DNA from: Exiguobacterium sp. SL-9
Lineage (GTDB): Bacteria > Bacillota > Bacilli > Exiguobacteriales > Exiguobacteriaceae
Length of the DNA stretch: 64,000 bases
NCBI RefSeq assembly: GCF_004336985.1
Contig: NZ_SJUO01000003.1
Location: 1-64,000 of the forward strand
Direction: 5' to 3'
Part shown: positions 33,165 to 41,511 of the stretch, piece after piece
How positions within the stretch are numbered: position 1 is the stretch's first letter
Layout of the letters: the number at the start of each line of letters is the position of its first letter
The notes under the pieces: generated by a model
Told to the model about the DNA's origin: nothing
The model's database searches: none
The model's input: only the letters and a program-made list of their open reading frames with translations
Translations under genes and position numbers: made by a program

Positions 33165-33950
33165 TTAAAGTAAAGATTCGGCGCCGTCGACGTACACCTC
33201 GGAACCGGTGACGTGGCTCGACATGTTGCTCGCGAAGAACAACACGACGTCCGCGACTTGTTTGGCCGTGCCAGACTTGCCGGCGAGCGGTTGATTCCCT
33301 TCCGGATACTCGATCGGAATAACGACTTCCTCAAGCAAGGCGTCGTCTCGGTTCGTCGAGTCATCGATGTTCGTATCGATGGCCCCGGGACAAATCGAGT
33401 TGACGCGAATGCCGAACTGGGCGAGCTCGGCTGCAGCCATTTTGGCGAATCCGGTCTGTCCGGCTTTCGTCGTCGCATAGCCGCTGAAACCGAAGTTTTT
33501 GAAATAACGGTTCCCGTTGATGGATGACGTGATGATGATGCTGCCGCCTCGTTCCTTTAAGTAAGGGATGGCATGTTTCACCGTCAAGAATGTGCCCGTT
33601 AAGTTCGTCTCGACGACACCGTTCCAATCCTCGAGCGACAAGTGCTCGATCGGCGTGATTGTCCCGTTACGACCCGCGTTCGCGAAGACGATATCGACGT
33701 GACCGAAACGTTCGACGGTCTGTTCATACGCTCGTTTCATCTCGTCTTCCTTCCCGACGTCGGCACTGATGCCGATGGCTCGTTCGTCTCCGATCAGGCT
33801 CGCGAGTTGCTGGGCATCCTCCAATTTTAAGTCGACGATGGCGACTTTTGCCCCCGCTTGGACGAACCGGATGACGGCGGCGCGCCCGATTCCGGATGCC
33901 GCGCCTGTGATGAATGCGACTTTCCCCGACAACAATGTATTTGAAATCAT
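33165..33950 (-). CDS. SDR family oxidoreductase
   Basis: 261-residue classical short-chain dehydrogenase. Cofactor loop TGAASGIG (about 15-22), NAG motif ANAGRNG, catalytic Ser in SSINGN and YATTK as the catalytic YxxxK, with the PG motif ICPGAID. An acidic residue after strand 2 (VDLKLED) suggests NAD rather than NADP. The C-terminus VTGSEVYVDGAESLL is standard. Substrate not predictable. Confidence 0.92.
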   Translation of the reverse strand: MISNTLLSGKVAFITGAASGIGRAAVIRFVQAGAKVAIVDLKLEDAQQLASLIGDERAIGISADVGKEDEMKRAYEQTVERFGHVDIVFANAGRNGTITPIEHLSLEDWNGVVETNLTGTFLTVKHAIPYLKERGGSIIITSSINGNRYFKNFGFSGYATTKAGQTGFAKMAAAELAQFGIRVNSICPGAIDTNIDDSTNRDDALLEEVVIPIEYPEGNQPLAGKSGTAKQVADVVLFFASNMSSHVTGSEVYVDGAESLL

Positions 33951-34018
33951 TCAATTCGCTCCTTTCAGCTTCCTGTTCTCATATTCCACCGTTCCCTAAA
34001 AACTATGCTCGTTTTCTG

Positions 34019-34065
34019 AAAAAAAGCCGTGTCGCTTAATCCGGCGTTACATGGATTGACACGGC
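34019..34065 (-). terminator. Intrinsic terminator of the small secreted protein gene
   Basis: Minus-strand stem GCCGTGTC/GACACGGC followed by seven T, with a long loop that includes the stop codon. Confidence 0.65.
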
Positions 34066-34350
34066 AATTTTGAGTTTGGCGTCACGGTCGAGCTCCACCG
34101 TGACGACTTGACCGACCCGAAGTTCTTGCACGTCGTTCGCACCCCCGGTCACTTCGGTCTGATCATTGATTAAAATCGTATACAACTTGACTTCATTGCC
34201 CGAGACGTCACTTGGACCAATCATCAATTGGGGGATATCGATTTGCTCAATCCGTCCTTCGATTTGATGGTCGTCCCACGTACTAATCCAATACACCGCC
34301 ACTAAACAAAGACCGATAAACGCGAGGGCAAAGATGAGTCGTGTCCTCAT
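34036..34350 (-). CDS. Small membrane-anchored exported protein, DUF3221-like
   Basis: 104 residues with an N-terminal signal anchor (about 4-22) and a small beta-rich extracytoplasmic domain: IEGRIEQID, VKLYTILINDQTEVTGG, VGQVVTVELDRDAKLKIAVSI. The layout resembles OB-fold DUF3221 proteins, but this is a tentative match. Divergent from the next plus-strand gene. Confidence 0.6.
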   Translation of the reverse strand: MRTRLIFALAFIGLCLVAVYWISTWDDHQIEGRIEQIDIPQLMIGPSDVSGNEVKLYTILINDQTEVTGGANDVQELRVGQVVTVELDRDAKLKIAVSIHVTPD

Positions 34351-34497
34351 GACGTTCCTCCTCTGCGGTATTCCGGTACGATGGTTTCCATTAGTTATTT
34401 ACCCGTATTACAGGAATTGTACAGGATTCTTTTGACAGGAATTTGAATCAATGTTGCGGAATATAACAAGACAATTTGATGAGTGGAGGTGCTGACG

Positions 34498-34803
34498 ATG
34501 ATGCTAGTTGGGCTGGTCGGTTTAATCATTTTAGGATTGGTGGTGTTCGGATGGTGGACAATCGGGTTCCCACGGCGACGCATATGGGGCGGACTGATCA
34601 TGTTAGGTGTCGCGTTCACCTGCTTCCCTTTCCTCCTTGTCTTGAGCGGGGAACGCTTTGGGTTCCATGGCATCATCGCGGGATTGGTCGGATTATTTTG
34701 TATCGTTGCGGGCGGATTCTTCTTTCTTGTGCTCGGTTGGATGGGCCGTCCGCAGAAAATTCGAAAGGTACGGACACTCTCGGAAGACCCTGATTTGTTT
34801 TAG
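34498..34803 (+). CDS. Small membrane protein of unknown function
   Basis: 101-residue protein with three hydrophobic helices (about 2-20, 33-53 and 62-84) and a charged C-terminal tail (RPQKIRKVRTLSEDPDLF). Start ATG-34498 lies seven bases after GGAGGT. No family recognised. Confidence 0.68.
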   Translation: MMLVGLVGLIILGLVVFGWWTIGFPRRRIWGGLIMLGVAFTCFPFLLVLSGERFGFHGIIAGLVGLFCIVAGGFFFLVLGWMGRPQKIRKVRTLSEDPDLF

Positions 34804-34809
34804 GATAGG

Positions 34810-34839
34810 TTGTCAGCCGGCTCTTGGAACCCGTATGGT
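34810..34839 (+). promoter_or_regulatory. Possible SigA promoter of the LD-carboxypeptidase gene
   Basis: TTGTCA (34810-34815), 18-base spacer, TATGGT (34834-34839), 25 bases before the start codon. Confidence 0.4.
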
Positions 34840-34863
34840 GAATGAAACAAACATGAGGGAGCG

Positions 34864-35883
34864 ATGAGGTTGGGGACAAGTAAACAACCGCCGACGTTAC
34901 GGCCAGGGGATATGATTGGAATCATCACGCCGTCGTTTCCGGCACCGGTCCGGTTTCCGGAACGGTATGCGCGAGGAATTGAACAGCTCAAGCGGATGGG
35001 TTTTCTCGTTCGAGAGGGACGGTGCACGCACCGATCAGAAGGATACCGTTCGGCCTCGATCCGCGAACGGGCCGAGGAGTTCAATGAGTTGCTGCGCGAC
35101 CGCGACGTGAAAGCGATCATTAGCACCATCAGGGGGACGAACTCGAATTCGCTCTTACCGTATATCGATTACGAGGCGTTGCGACACCATCCGAAAATCA
35201 TAATGGGGTATAGCGATGTCACAGCACTCCTCCTCGCCTGCTATACAAAGACAGGTGTGACGACGTTCTATGGTCCAGCCATCGTCCCGTCGTTCGGCGA
35301 ATACGAGACGATGTTCGCCGACGGAGAACGTTACGTGCGAGAAGTACTCTGTTTGGAACGGACGGCACCGTATACACTCGATGTGCCCCGAGAGTGGACC
35401 GAGGAGATGATTGATTGGTCGACCCAGGACTGGGAGAAGACGTTCCGCCCGAATGATGGCTGGCTTACCCTTCGAGGTGGGCAGGCTCGTGGCAAGTTGA
35501 TTGGTGGGAATATGAATACGATGACCGGCTTCTTGAAATCGGACTATTTTCCCGACATGGAAGGGGCCATCCTGTTTTTAGAAGACTCCTTCAAAACGAT
35601 GGCGGACGAGGAACGTTCCCTCAGTATGCTCAAACTGGCCGGTGTGTTCAATCAAATCAATGGACTCATCATCGGGAAACATGAACATTTCGATGCGGGC
35701 GGCGCGCCGTTCTCGTTTGAGGACTTGTTGCTCGAAGTGCTTGGAGACGTCGACTTCCCGATTTTGACGAACGTCGATATCGGGCATACGTTCCCGTCTC
35801 ACGTGTTCCCGATTGGTATCAATGTCGAGCTCGATGCGACGACAGGAACGATCATGTTTTTAGAGGATGGGGTAAAACGATAG
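34864..35883 (+). CDS. S66 family peptidase (LD-carboxypeptidase / MccF-like)
   Basis: 339-residue S66 serine peptidase. The nucleophile lies in IMGYSDVTALL (Ser near residue 119), the core begins LRPGDMIGIITPS, and the C-terminal catalytic residues sit in ILFLEDSFKT (Glu near 239) and NVDIGHTFP (His near 309). The MccF branch also cleaves microcin C and related aminoacyl nucleotides; the length and the GGNMNTMTGFL loop lean to MccF-like, but recycling of cell-wall peptides is equally possible. It is probably cytoplasmic, with no signal peptide. Confidence 0.88.
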   Translation: MRLGTSKQPPTLRPGDMIGIITPSFPAPVRFPERYARGIEQLKRMGFLVREGRCTHRSEGYRSASIRERAEEFNELLRDRDVKAIISTIRGTNSNSLLPYIDYEALRHHPKIIMGYSDVTALLLACYTKTGVTTFYGPAIVPSFGEYETMFADGERYVREVLCLERTAPYTLDVPREWTEEMIDWSTQDWEKTFRPNDGWLTLRGGQARGKLIGGNMNTMTGFLKSDYFPDMEGAILFLEDSFKTMADEERSLSMLKLAGVFNQINGLIIGKHEHFDAGGAPFSFEDLLLEVLGDVDFPILTNVDIGHTFPSHVFPIGINVELDATTGTIMFLEDGVKR

Positions 35884-36011
35884 CAAAGATGGAGTCAATC
35901 TTTGGGGGACACGGGCTGTGACGTAGCAAAATTACGTGCCACATCCGGTAAGCTACTGGGAGAAAGTCTGTTGGTTTCGTATGTTTGCAATGAAAGAGGG
36001 GGAATGACGAG

Positions 36012-36599
36012 ATGGACGTTACACATACAGATACACCGCTCCAGATTGAGACCGGACGGTTATACTTGCGGGCACCTCGAGCCGGGGAAGATGCCCGTGT
36101 CGTCAACGAGGCGATTCGGGCGTCGCATGATGAACTGAAGCGCTGGCTTCCGTTCGCACAAGAAGTACCCACGTTGTCCGAGACCGAGGAAAACTTGAAG
36201 CAGGCACAGGAATTATACGTGACAGGCGAGAATTTTCGGTATCTCATCTTTTTACGGGAGACGGGGACGTTCGTCGGGACGGTCAGCCTGTTTGGAATCG
36301 ACTGGGACGTCCGGAAGGCTGCAGTCGGCTATTGGCTTCACACGGCACATACTGGCCATGGTTATATGAGTGAGGCGGTCGAGGCGGTCGTCCGTTTCGG
36401 ATTCTCTCACTTCGGCTTTCAGCGGATTGAAATCCAATGCGAGTCGACCAATGAAGGAAGTCGAATGATTCCAGAACGACTCGGCTTTCAGTTGGAAGGC
36501 ATGCTCCGAAACGAGGATTTGTCTGCGGACGGAACACACTTAACGGACACGGCTGTCTACGGCATCTTGCCAGGGGAACTTACACTTGTAACGACATGA
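36012..36599 (+). CDS. GNAT acetyltransferase, RimJ/RimL type
   Basis: 195-residue GNAT: IETGRLYLRAPRAGEDARVV start, WLHTAHTGHGYMSEAVEAVVRFGF acetyl-CoA segment (about 110-135) and IQCESTNEGSRMIPERLGFQLEG. This is the ribosomal-protein-serine acetyltransferase-like group. GAGGGGG precedes the ATG. The 3' ends of this gene and the next, convergent GNAT overlap by 20 bases. Confidence 0.88.
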   Translation: MDVTHTDTPLQIETGRLYLRAPRAGEDARVVNEAIRASHDELKRWLPFAQEVPTLSETEENLKQAQELYVTGENFRYLIFLRETGTFVGTVSLFGIDWDVRKAAVGYWLHTAHTGHGYMSEAVEAVVRFGFSHFGFQRIEIQCESTNEGSRMIPERLGFQLEGMLRNEDLSADGTHLTDTAVYGILPGELTLVTT

Positions 36600-37044
36600 T
36601 GCGTTGTGGCCCGATTGGTCCGTCAATCAACCGGCCGGTGTCGACGAAGCCGACAGTCCGATAGAGCGAGAAGGCCGGTTCATTTTTGAGATTGACCGAC
36701 AGGACGACTTCATGTTTGTCGGTGAAATGCTCCCGGACATAACTCGGCAAATGACGGAGCGCCGCTTTGGCGTGGCCATTTCCTTGAGCCGGATGATTGA
36801 TGGAGAACATGGAGAGTAATAACGCATCTTTAGCCTCCGTATAAGAGGCGACTCGTTCCGTATCGTGTAGCAAAAAGAAGCCAACGGGCTCATTCGTCGT
36901 GATGACGACTGGATACACCCCGTCGGGTAACGTCGAATCGAGATCTTTTGGGAGCGTCGTATACTTCTCTTGTTCGAGCGGTAGGGTAAATGTCTCCAAG
37001 GCAGTCCAATGGGCGTCATGGAGTGGTTCGAGTCTGATTGACAT
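36580..37044 (-). CDS. GNAT acetyltransferase
   Basis: 154-residue GNAT with SINHPAQGNGHAKAALRHLPSYV as the acetyl-CoA loop and VNLKNEPAFSLYRTVGFVDTG at the end. Start at 37044 follows AGGAGGAA; the frame stays open further upstream without support. Spermidine/spermine-acetyltransferase-like in style. Overlaps the convergent GNAT gene by 20 bases. Confidence 0.85.
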   Translation of the reverse strand: MSIRLEPLHDAHWTALETFTLPLEQEKYTTLPKDLDSTLPDGVYPVVITTNEPVGFFLLHDTERVASYTEAKDALLLSMFSINHPAQGNGHAKAALRHLPSYVREHFTDKHEVVLSVNLKNEPAFSLYRTVGFVDTGRLIDGPIGPQRIMSLQV

Positions 37045-37114
37045 GTGGATTCCTCCTCGGTGTAACTGGTCTCTTCTAGTATATTGAACTCTAAATCGAA
37101 AGGAACTGAGCAAG

Positions 37115-37915
37115 ATGGCAACACCCTTGATTTCCTACGTTCAAAATCTGCCGCTCGCGGATCTTTACCGTGCCTTTATGGACGGATTTTCTGATTATAT
37201 GATTCACTTTGACATGGATGAGGCCCGCTTCGAGGAAGTATTCCTCGTCCGCGATCAAAACCAGCCATCCCGTTCCATCGTCGCTTATGCGGACGAGCGA
37301 CCCGTTGCCGTCATGCTGAGCGGCGTGGCGCATCTCGATTCGGGGTGGGTCACTCGTTGCGGGGGGTTAGCGGTCACGCCAGATTATCGACACTTCGGTA
37401 TCGCGAACGAGTTGATGCGCCGCTTCGATGAACAAGCGATGGGCACACGCCTGCTTGAAGTCATCCAAGGGAACGAACCAGCGCTCACGCTTTATGAACG
37501 GCTCGGCTATGAAACAGTTCGAGAAATCATGTACTTTCAATCTGTACCGACCGAGACGAAGGCGTCGCTCGAACCGGAACCAATCACCGAACTATTCGAG
37601 ACGTATTATCCGTCTGCGACCCACCGACCGATTTGGCAAGTCGACGTCCGTACGACCCAACAACAGACCGAGCTCATTCGAGTCGAGGAAGGCGAGACGA
37701 CAGGCGCTCTTCTTTTCCGAGGCGACCTGCTCCTTGATGTGTTTGGTCGGGATGAGGATGCGGAATGGTTGTTGCGAGCGGCAGGCGCGGCCGGTCCGAT
37801 TAAACTGACGCTCACTTCGGATCGTCCGGCCTTGATCGAGGCAGCCCGGAAGCTCGGATTCATGCAGGGTGAAATCGCCCAATTCGAGATGGTCAAACCG
37901 GGGAGGACCGTGTGA
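37115..37915 (+). CDS. Two-part GNAT acetyltransferase
   Basis: 266-residue protein. The first 145 residues form a GNAT domain (GGLAVTPDYRHFGIANELMRRF acetyl-CoA loop, EPALTLYERLGYETVR), while the rest resembles a second, degenerate GNAT fold without an acetyl-CoA loop. AAAGGAACTGAG precedes ATG. Divergent from the neighbouring GNAT gene across 70 bases. Its stop overlaps the next start. Confidence 0.85.
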   Translation: MATPLISYVQNLPLADLYRAFMDGFSDYMIHFDMDEARFEEVFLVRDQNQPSRSIVAYADERPVAVMLSGVAHLDSGWVTRCGGLAVTPDYRHFGIANELMRRFDEQAMGTRLLEVIQGNEPALTLYERLGYETVREIMYFQSVPTETKASLEPEPITELFETYYPSATHRPIWQVDVRTTQQQTELIRVEEGETTGALLFRGDLLLDVFGRDEDAEWLLRAAGAAGPIKLTLTSDRPALIEAARKLGFMQGEIAQFEMVKPGRTV

Positions 37916-38094
37916 TGCACCGATTTTTGCCTGTTTTGATGGTACTGTTGATTGTGGGCAATTTGTTCACGATTCTCGGGCTGACGACGAACTTGTCGTC
38001 AGGCAGCACTCGATTCTTTTTAGTCGGTGGCCCGACGTTGACCGTCTTCGCCGCCATCAGCATTATCGTCATCGTATTGAAACGAAAACGGTGA
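37915..38094 (+). CDS. Small membrane protein, 59 residues
   Basis: Two hydrophobic helices (about 6-25 and 37-54) with a basic end LKRKR. Starts at ATG-37915 overlapping the preceding TGA (TGATG), with GGGAGG eight bases upstream; GTG-37912 is one codon earlier. Translational coupling to the GNAT gene supports that it is real. No family recognised. Confidence 0.65.
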   Translation: MHRFLPVLMVLLIVGNLFTILGLTTNLSSGSTRFFLVGGPTLTVFAAISIIVIVLKRKR

Positions 38095-38186
38095 TGGGGG
38101 ATTGATGTATGAAGTTTGAATGAAGTTTGTGGAGAGCGTACTCATCGTTTTGACATGTTCGACATCTAAATGAAATGCTTCATATA

Positions 38187-38215
38187 TTGAACTTTTCAAA
38201 TATGGATGCTATATT
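38187..38215 (+). promoter_or_regulatory. SigA-type promoter of the M23 peptidase gene
   Basis: TTGAAC (38187-38192), 17-base spacer, TATATT (38210-38215), giving about 50 bases of leader. The 180-base intergenic region also has the direct repeat GAAGTTTGAATGAAGTTTG at 38111-38129. Confidence 0.65.
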
Positions 38216-38274
38216 CGCACTTGTAGCTTTTTATATAGCTAGCGAATCATCCTATTTGGAGGTTTTATCAATAT

Positions 38275-39267
38275 ATGTGGAAACAACTACTCGTAACCGT
38301 CGGTACAGGCGCCTTGATTTTAGCAGGGACTTCAGCCGTATCAGCGGATCAACTTACCCCGCAAGACCTCGTCAAGACGACGAAATCGCTTCAACAGACC
38401 GAACAACGGCTTCATACCTCGAAACAATCGGTCGCACAAGCCAAACACCGCGCTGAAGCGGTTGAAGAAAAAGTGAACGCGATTCAAAAGGAAATTGATC
38501 ACGCCAACGCACAACTTGCGTCTTACGACACAGCGTTGAATTCAGAGACAGACAACCCATCCCTGTTCAAACAAGTGTTATCGACTGTACTTCCGAGCGC
38601 GCAAGCGGAAGCGGCGACATCTGAAAAAAACGAGAGCGACTTGAAAGCGAAACAAGCGGCGACGACTCGATCGCTAGAACAACTAGAGAACGAACAGGCC
38701 AAAGTCGAAGCGGAGCACAAGAAGGCCCGCTCGTCCCATTCAGCCGCCTACAAGCAACTGAAAGGGCAAGCCGCACAGCTGAAAGATTTGAAACGACAAA
38801 CGGCAGCGATGGCACCTGAGAAGTTCATGATGCCGGCGACCGGTCGTCTATCACAAGGTTATGGACCGGCGAGCGGCCAGTTCGGATATACGTTCCATAA
38901 CGGGCTCGATCTCGCAGCGAACGTCGGCACACCGATTTATGCGGCGGCAGCCGGGACGGTCACTACCGTTAAATCGGGTGGTCCTTACGGCAAGCACGTC
39001 TTCATCGAACATGAAATCGATGGACAGAAATGGACGACGGTCTACGCCCATATGCATAAAATCGAAGTGAAAAAAGGCCAGACGTTGCTCCAAGGCGAAG
39101 GCATCGGCCAAATCGGTAACACCGGCAACTCGTCAGGTCCGCACCTCCACTTCGAAGTGCATCAAGGCGAATACGCTTATTCATCAAGTTCGGCCGGTAA
39201 CACGGTCAACCCGATGGACGTCACTGAAGTGCTCGGTGGCGCGTCGCCCATTCAAGCGACGTATTGA
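38275..39267 (+). CDS. M23 family peptidoglycan endopeptidase, secreted
   Basis: 330 residues. Signal peptide with cleavage near SAVSA-DQ (residues 22-24), a long coiled coil (about 30-180, rich in K, E, A and Q), then a LytM/M23 metallopeptidase domain with zinc ligands in HNGLDLA (His and Asp) and HLHFE. The coiled coil plus LytM layout resembles EnvC/PcsB-type enzymes or their activators. Gene flanked by its own promoter and terminator. ATG is 12 bases after GGAGG. Confidence 0.92.
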   Translation: MWKQLLVTVGTGALILAGTSAVSADQLTPQDLVKTTKSLQQTEQRLHTSKQSVAQAKHRAEAVEEKVNAIQKEIDHANAQLASYDTALNSETDNPSLFKQVLSTVLPSAQAEAATSEKNESDLKAKQAATTRSLEQLENEQAKVEAEHKKARSSHSAAYKQLKGQAAQLKDLKRQTAAMAPEKFMMPATGRLSQGYGPASGQFGYTFHNGLDLAANVGTPIYAAAAGTVTTVKSGGPYGKHVFIEHEIDGQKWTTVYAHMHKIEVKKGQTLLQGEGIGQIGNTGNSSGPHLHFEVHQGEYAYSSSSAGNTVNPMDVTEVLGGASPIQATY

Positions 39268-39296
39268 CGCAACGAATTTCGTTGCGTCATTTTTTC
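39265..39296 (+). terminator. Intrinsic terminator of the M23 gene
   Basis: 10-bp stem TGACGCAACG/CGTTGCGTCA with AATTT loop and TTTTTT, overlapping the stop codon. Confidence 0.88.
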
Positions 39297-39306
39297 TGTC
39301 TATTTT

Positions 39307-39774
39307 TCAAGCCTGCTCGTCATGTGTTGTTCGCAGTTCGAACAGTTTTTGGAACGCCTCGTCGCGGTCGAACGTGCTGAACCATCGGAAATCGTCGATA
39401 TCTAAAATTCGGTAATGCTGACTGATCATATTTTGTTGAATCCGATACTTGCCTTGGTGCTCGATCGTTGTCCACCAGACGTGTCCGCCTAACGTCTTCG
39501 TTGCCAACTTTGGGTCTGTATGCGCGACGAGACGGATGAATTCGATTGGGTGATCTCCAATCAATGAGTGGAGATAGGGACTTTGGTTGAACAAGGCACA
39601 GATGGCGACCGTCGTCGTCCAGTTCGCGTTCAGTCGTCGTTTCTCGATTTGAATCAACGTCTTTTTTGAGATGCCGACGAGCGTACAAAGTTCTTCTTGA
39701 GATAACCCTTGCTCGGTGCGAATCAGTTTGAGTTTACTAGAAATCAGTTCAGAAAACGTCTCTTTTGTATGCAT
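39307..39774 (-). CDS. XRE-type helix-turn-helix regulator
   Basis: 155 residues: N-terminal Cro/C1 HTH (KLIRTEQGLSQEELCTLVGISKKTLIQIEKRR, residues about 16-47) and a C-terminal domain of unknown kind with HVWWTTIEHQGKYRIQQN and YRILDIDDFRWFSTFDRDEAF. GGAGAAG precedes the ATG. It is convergent to the M23 gene. No target operator recognised. Confidence 0.82.
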   Translation of the reverse strand: MHTKETFSELISSKLKLIRTEQGLSQEELCTLVGISKKTLIQIEKRRLNANWTTTVAICALFNQSPYLHSLIGDHPIEFIRLVAHTDPKLATKTLGGHVWWTTIEHQGKYRIQQNMISQHYRILDIDDFRWFSTFDRDEAFQKLFELRTTHDEQA

Positions 39775-39864
39775 AACTTCTCCTAAGATGTATTTTTACA
39801 CATCGTATCACGTGGGTTTGCAATATGGAAGATATAGGATAGGGGATTCGGCATAATTGAGCAA

Positions 39865-39895
39865 TTAAAAAACGGAAGGAGATGAACTCCTTCCG
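39865..39895 (-). terminator. Intrinsic terminator of the TraR/DksA-type gene
   Basis: Minus-strand stem CGGAAGGAG/CTCCTTCCG with 5-base loop followed by TTTTTTAATT. Confidence 0.88.
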
Positions 39896-39912
39896 CTCAC
39901 GCGATGCCGATC

Positions 39913-40455
39913 TTATTCGCGCGTCGGGTCGTGATTGCCTTCACTATCCGCGATTGTATCTGAACTCCCGAAATCCTCGACTTGGCTGAACGCGTCCGTA
40001 CTTTGACCGGATTCGTCCGTTCCATCGAGCTGTTTGCGGGCAGCTGTTTCGGATGGGTTGAGTACGTCCTCTTCGACCGGACGCTCGCGGTCGGTCTGAT
40101 GTTCCTCTTCTTCTTGTTCACGCGCATGCTTGATGCAGAGCGTCGCTTCCGGGATGACTTCGAGACGGTCCAACTCGATATCTTCTCCACACACTTCACA
40201 TTTCCCATACGTGCCTTTTTCGATGGCGAGCAGCGCCTTGTCGACGTCACTCAAAAAATCTTCATCGAGCTCTGTGAGTGCTTGGTCGCGTTCGCGCAAA
40301 AAGAGCTCTTCTCCAGAATCGGCCGGGTGATTATCATAATGTGACAGTTCCCCTTCATCGTATACTTCTTCCCGATTTTCCATGTATCCTTCGGTCTTCG
40401 CTTTTTCTTTTAATAAACGCTCCTTGAACGTATCGATCTGCTGTTGTGTCAACAT
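39913..40455 (-). CDS. TraR/DksA-type zinc finger protein (YteA-like)
   Basis: 180 residues: an N-terminal coiled-coil stretch, then the zinc finger GKCEVCGEDI...LCIKHARE (C-x2-C-x17-C-x2-H) near residues 85-110, in which the fourth cysteine is replaced by His, then an acidic, disordered C-terminal tail (EEEEHQTDRERPVEED). Resembles YteA of Bacilli, sporulation-associated there; here a general RNA-polymerase-binding or stress role may apply. Start ATG at 40455 after GGAGAG; GTG at 40464 is an alternative. Confidence 0.83.
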   Translation of the reverse strand: MLTQQQIDTFKERLLKEKAKTEGYMENREEVYDEGELSHYDNHPADSGEELFLRERDQALTELDEDFLSDVDKALLAIEKGTYGKCEVCGEDIELDRLEVIPEATLCIKHAREQEEEEHQTDRERPVEEDVLNPSETAARKQLDGTDESGQSTDAFSQVEDFGSSDTIADSEGNHDPTRE

Positions 40456-40609
40456 ACGGTTCACTCTCCAGTTCTGTTTTCATTAATATTAGCTTTTCCC
40501 ATTTTGAGTCGGGACAAACCTTTCGAGTGGCAAAGGCGATTTCTAAACGCCTCGGAAAACGGGTATGATGAGAGTGACGCAACGATGATCGTGAAGGAGG
40601 AAATGGAGC

Positions 40610-41125
40610 ATGAGAAAAGTAGAGGTTGTCCCGTATAATCCGATATGGGAGACGAAATTCGAAGAAGAGGCGGCCAAGCTCCAACGCTTGTTTGAAGGGG
40701 AAGTCGTCGCCATCCATCACATCGGAAGCACCTCGGTGCCGGGACTCGACGCAAAACCGATTATTGACATTATGCCGGTCGTACGGGAAATCGGGCGGAT
40801 TGACGATTGGGTCGGGCACATGGAAGCGCTCGGTTACCGGAGTTTTGGTGAGCATGGGATTCCGAGACGACGCTTCTTCGCCAAAGGGGAAGACGTGCGG
40901 ACGATTCACGTCCATATGTTCGAGGACGGAGATGAGGGCGTGACGCGCCATCTCGCGTTCCGTGATTACTTGATGACGTTCCCGGATGTACGGGATGAGT
41001 ATGCGGCTCTCAAACAGCGATTGGCGAGCCAGCATCCGGAGGATATCGAGAGCTACATCCAAGGAAAACAAGACTGGGTGTCCGCGACCGAGCAGGAGGC
41101 GACGTTGTGGTATCTGTCTCGCTAA
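40610..41125 (+). CDS. GrpB family nucleotidyltransferase-fold protein (UPF0157)
   Basis: 171 residues with the GrpB signature VAIHHIGSTSVPGLDAKPIIDIMPVV (residues about 34-58) and RTIHVHMFEDGD. GrpB proteins have a minimal nucleotidyltransferase fold; function uncertain. GGAGG precedes ATG (nine bases). Confidence 0.88.
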   Translation: MRKVEVVPYNPIWETKFEEEAAKLQRLFEGEVVAIHHIGSTSVPGLDAKPIIDIMPVVREIGRIDDWVGHMEALGYRSFGEHGIPRRRFFAKGEDVRTIHVHMFEDGDEGVTRHLAFRDYLMTFPDVRDEYAALKQRLASQHPEDIESYIQGKQDWVSATEQEATLWYLSR

Positions 41126-41131
41126 CAAATT

Positions 41132-41158
41132 TGAAACGTTTTGCGGTTTCATCTCGTA
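41132..41158 (+). promoter_or_regulatory. SigW-type promoter of small membrane protein gene
   Basis: TGAAAC (41132-41137), 17-base spacer, CGTA (41155-41158), 33 bases before the start. The spacing is identical to the sigW promoter at 1900-1926. Confidence 0.7.
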
Positions 41159-41190
41159 AAGGAAACTAATCAGTTGAAGGGGGTTACGAG

Positions 41191-41511
41191 ATGAAACGAT
41201 TTCTCGGAAAATGTATCGAGTACGCGTTTGTCGCACTTTTATTTGTCGGCTTATTTTTTGGATTGCGCTATGGAGTCAATTACTTCGTCGGCACAGACGA
41301 GATGCGTGCATACGCCTATCTGTTTCTAGGTACCGCCTTTATCGTCTTCCCGGCCTCCTTGTTCGGCGGCTATTTTCTGGCCCGTCCGATTCAACACCGT
41401 TTGCACGGGAAAGAGCAGGGAACGATGAGTTATACGTTACGTGGACATGAAAAACCACATGGTGTCACGGAGACACGAGATCATGGAAACGAGGGCTCAG
41501 GGCCGTTATGA
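41191..41511 (+). CDS. Small membrane protein, predicted SigW target
   Basis: 106 residues with two hydrophobic helices (about 10-30 and 42-65) and a charged cytoplasmic tail (HRLHGKEQGTMSYTLRGHEKP). AAGGGGG precedes the ATG. Preceded by a SigW-type promoter, so likely made in envelope stress. The stop overlaps the start of the GNAT gene (ATGATG), implying co-expression. No known family. Confidence 0.72.
   Translation: MKRFLGKCIEYAFVALLFVGLFFGLRYGVNYFVGTDEMRAYAYLFLGTAFIVFPASLFGGYFLARPIQHRLHGKEQGTMSYTLRGHEKPHGVTETRDHGNEGSGPL

Noticed and set aside
40435-40490. Minus-strand SigW-like promoter (TGAAAAC..CGTA) before the TraR/DksA-type gene
   Set aside because: It has an extra A in the -35 and its CGTA overlaps the start codon, so transcription would begin inside the gene.
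40355-41236. 293-codon minus-strand frame across GrpB and the TraR/DksA start
   Set aside because: Overlaps two well supported genes and a SigW-type promoter; low-complexity Arg-rich translation.
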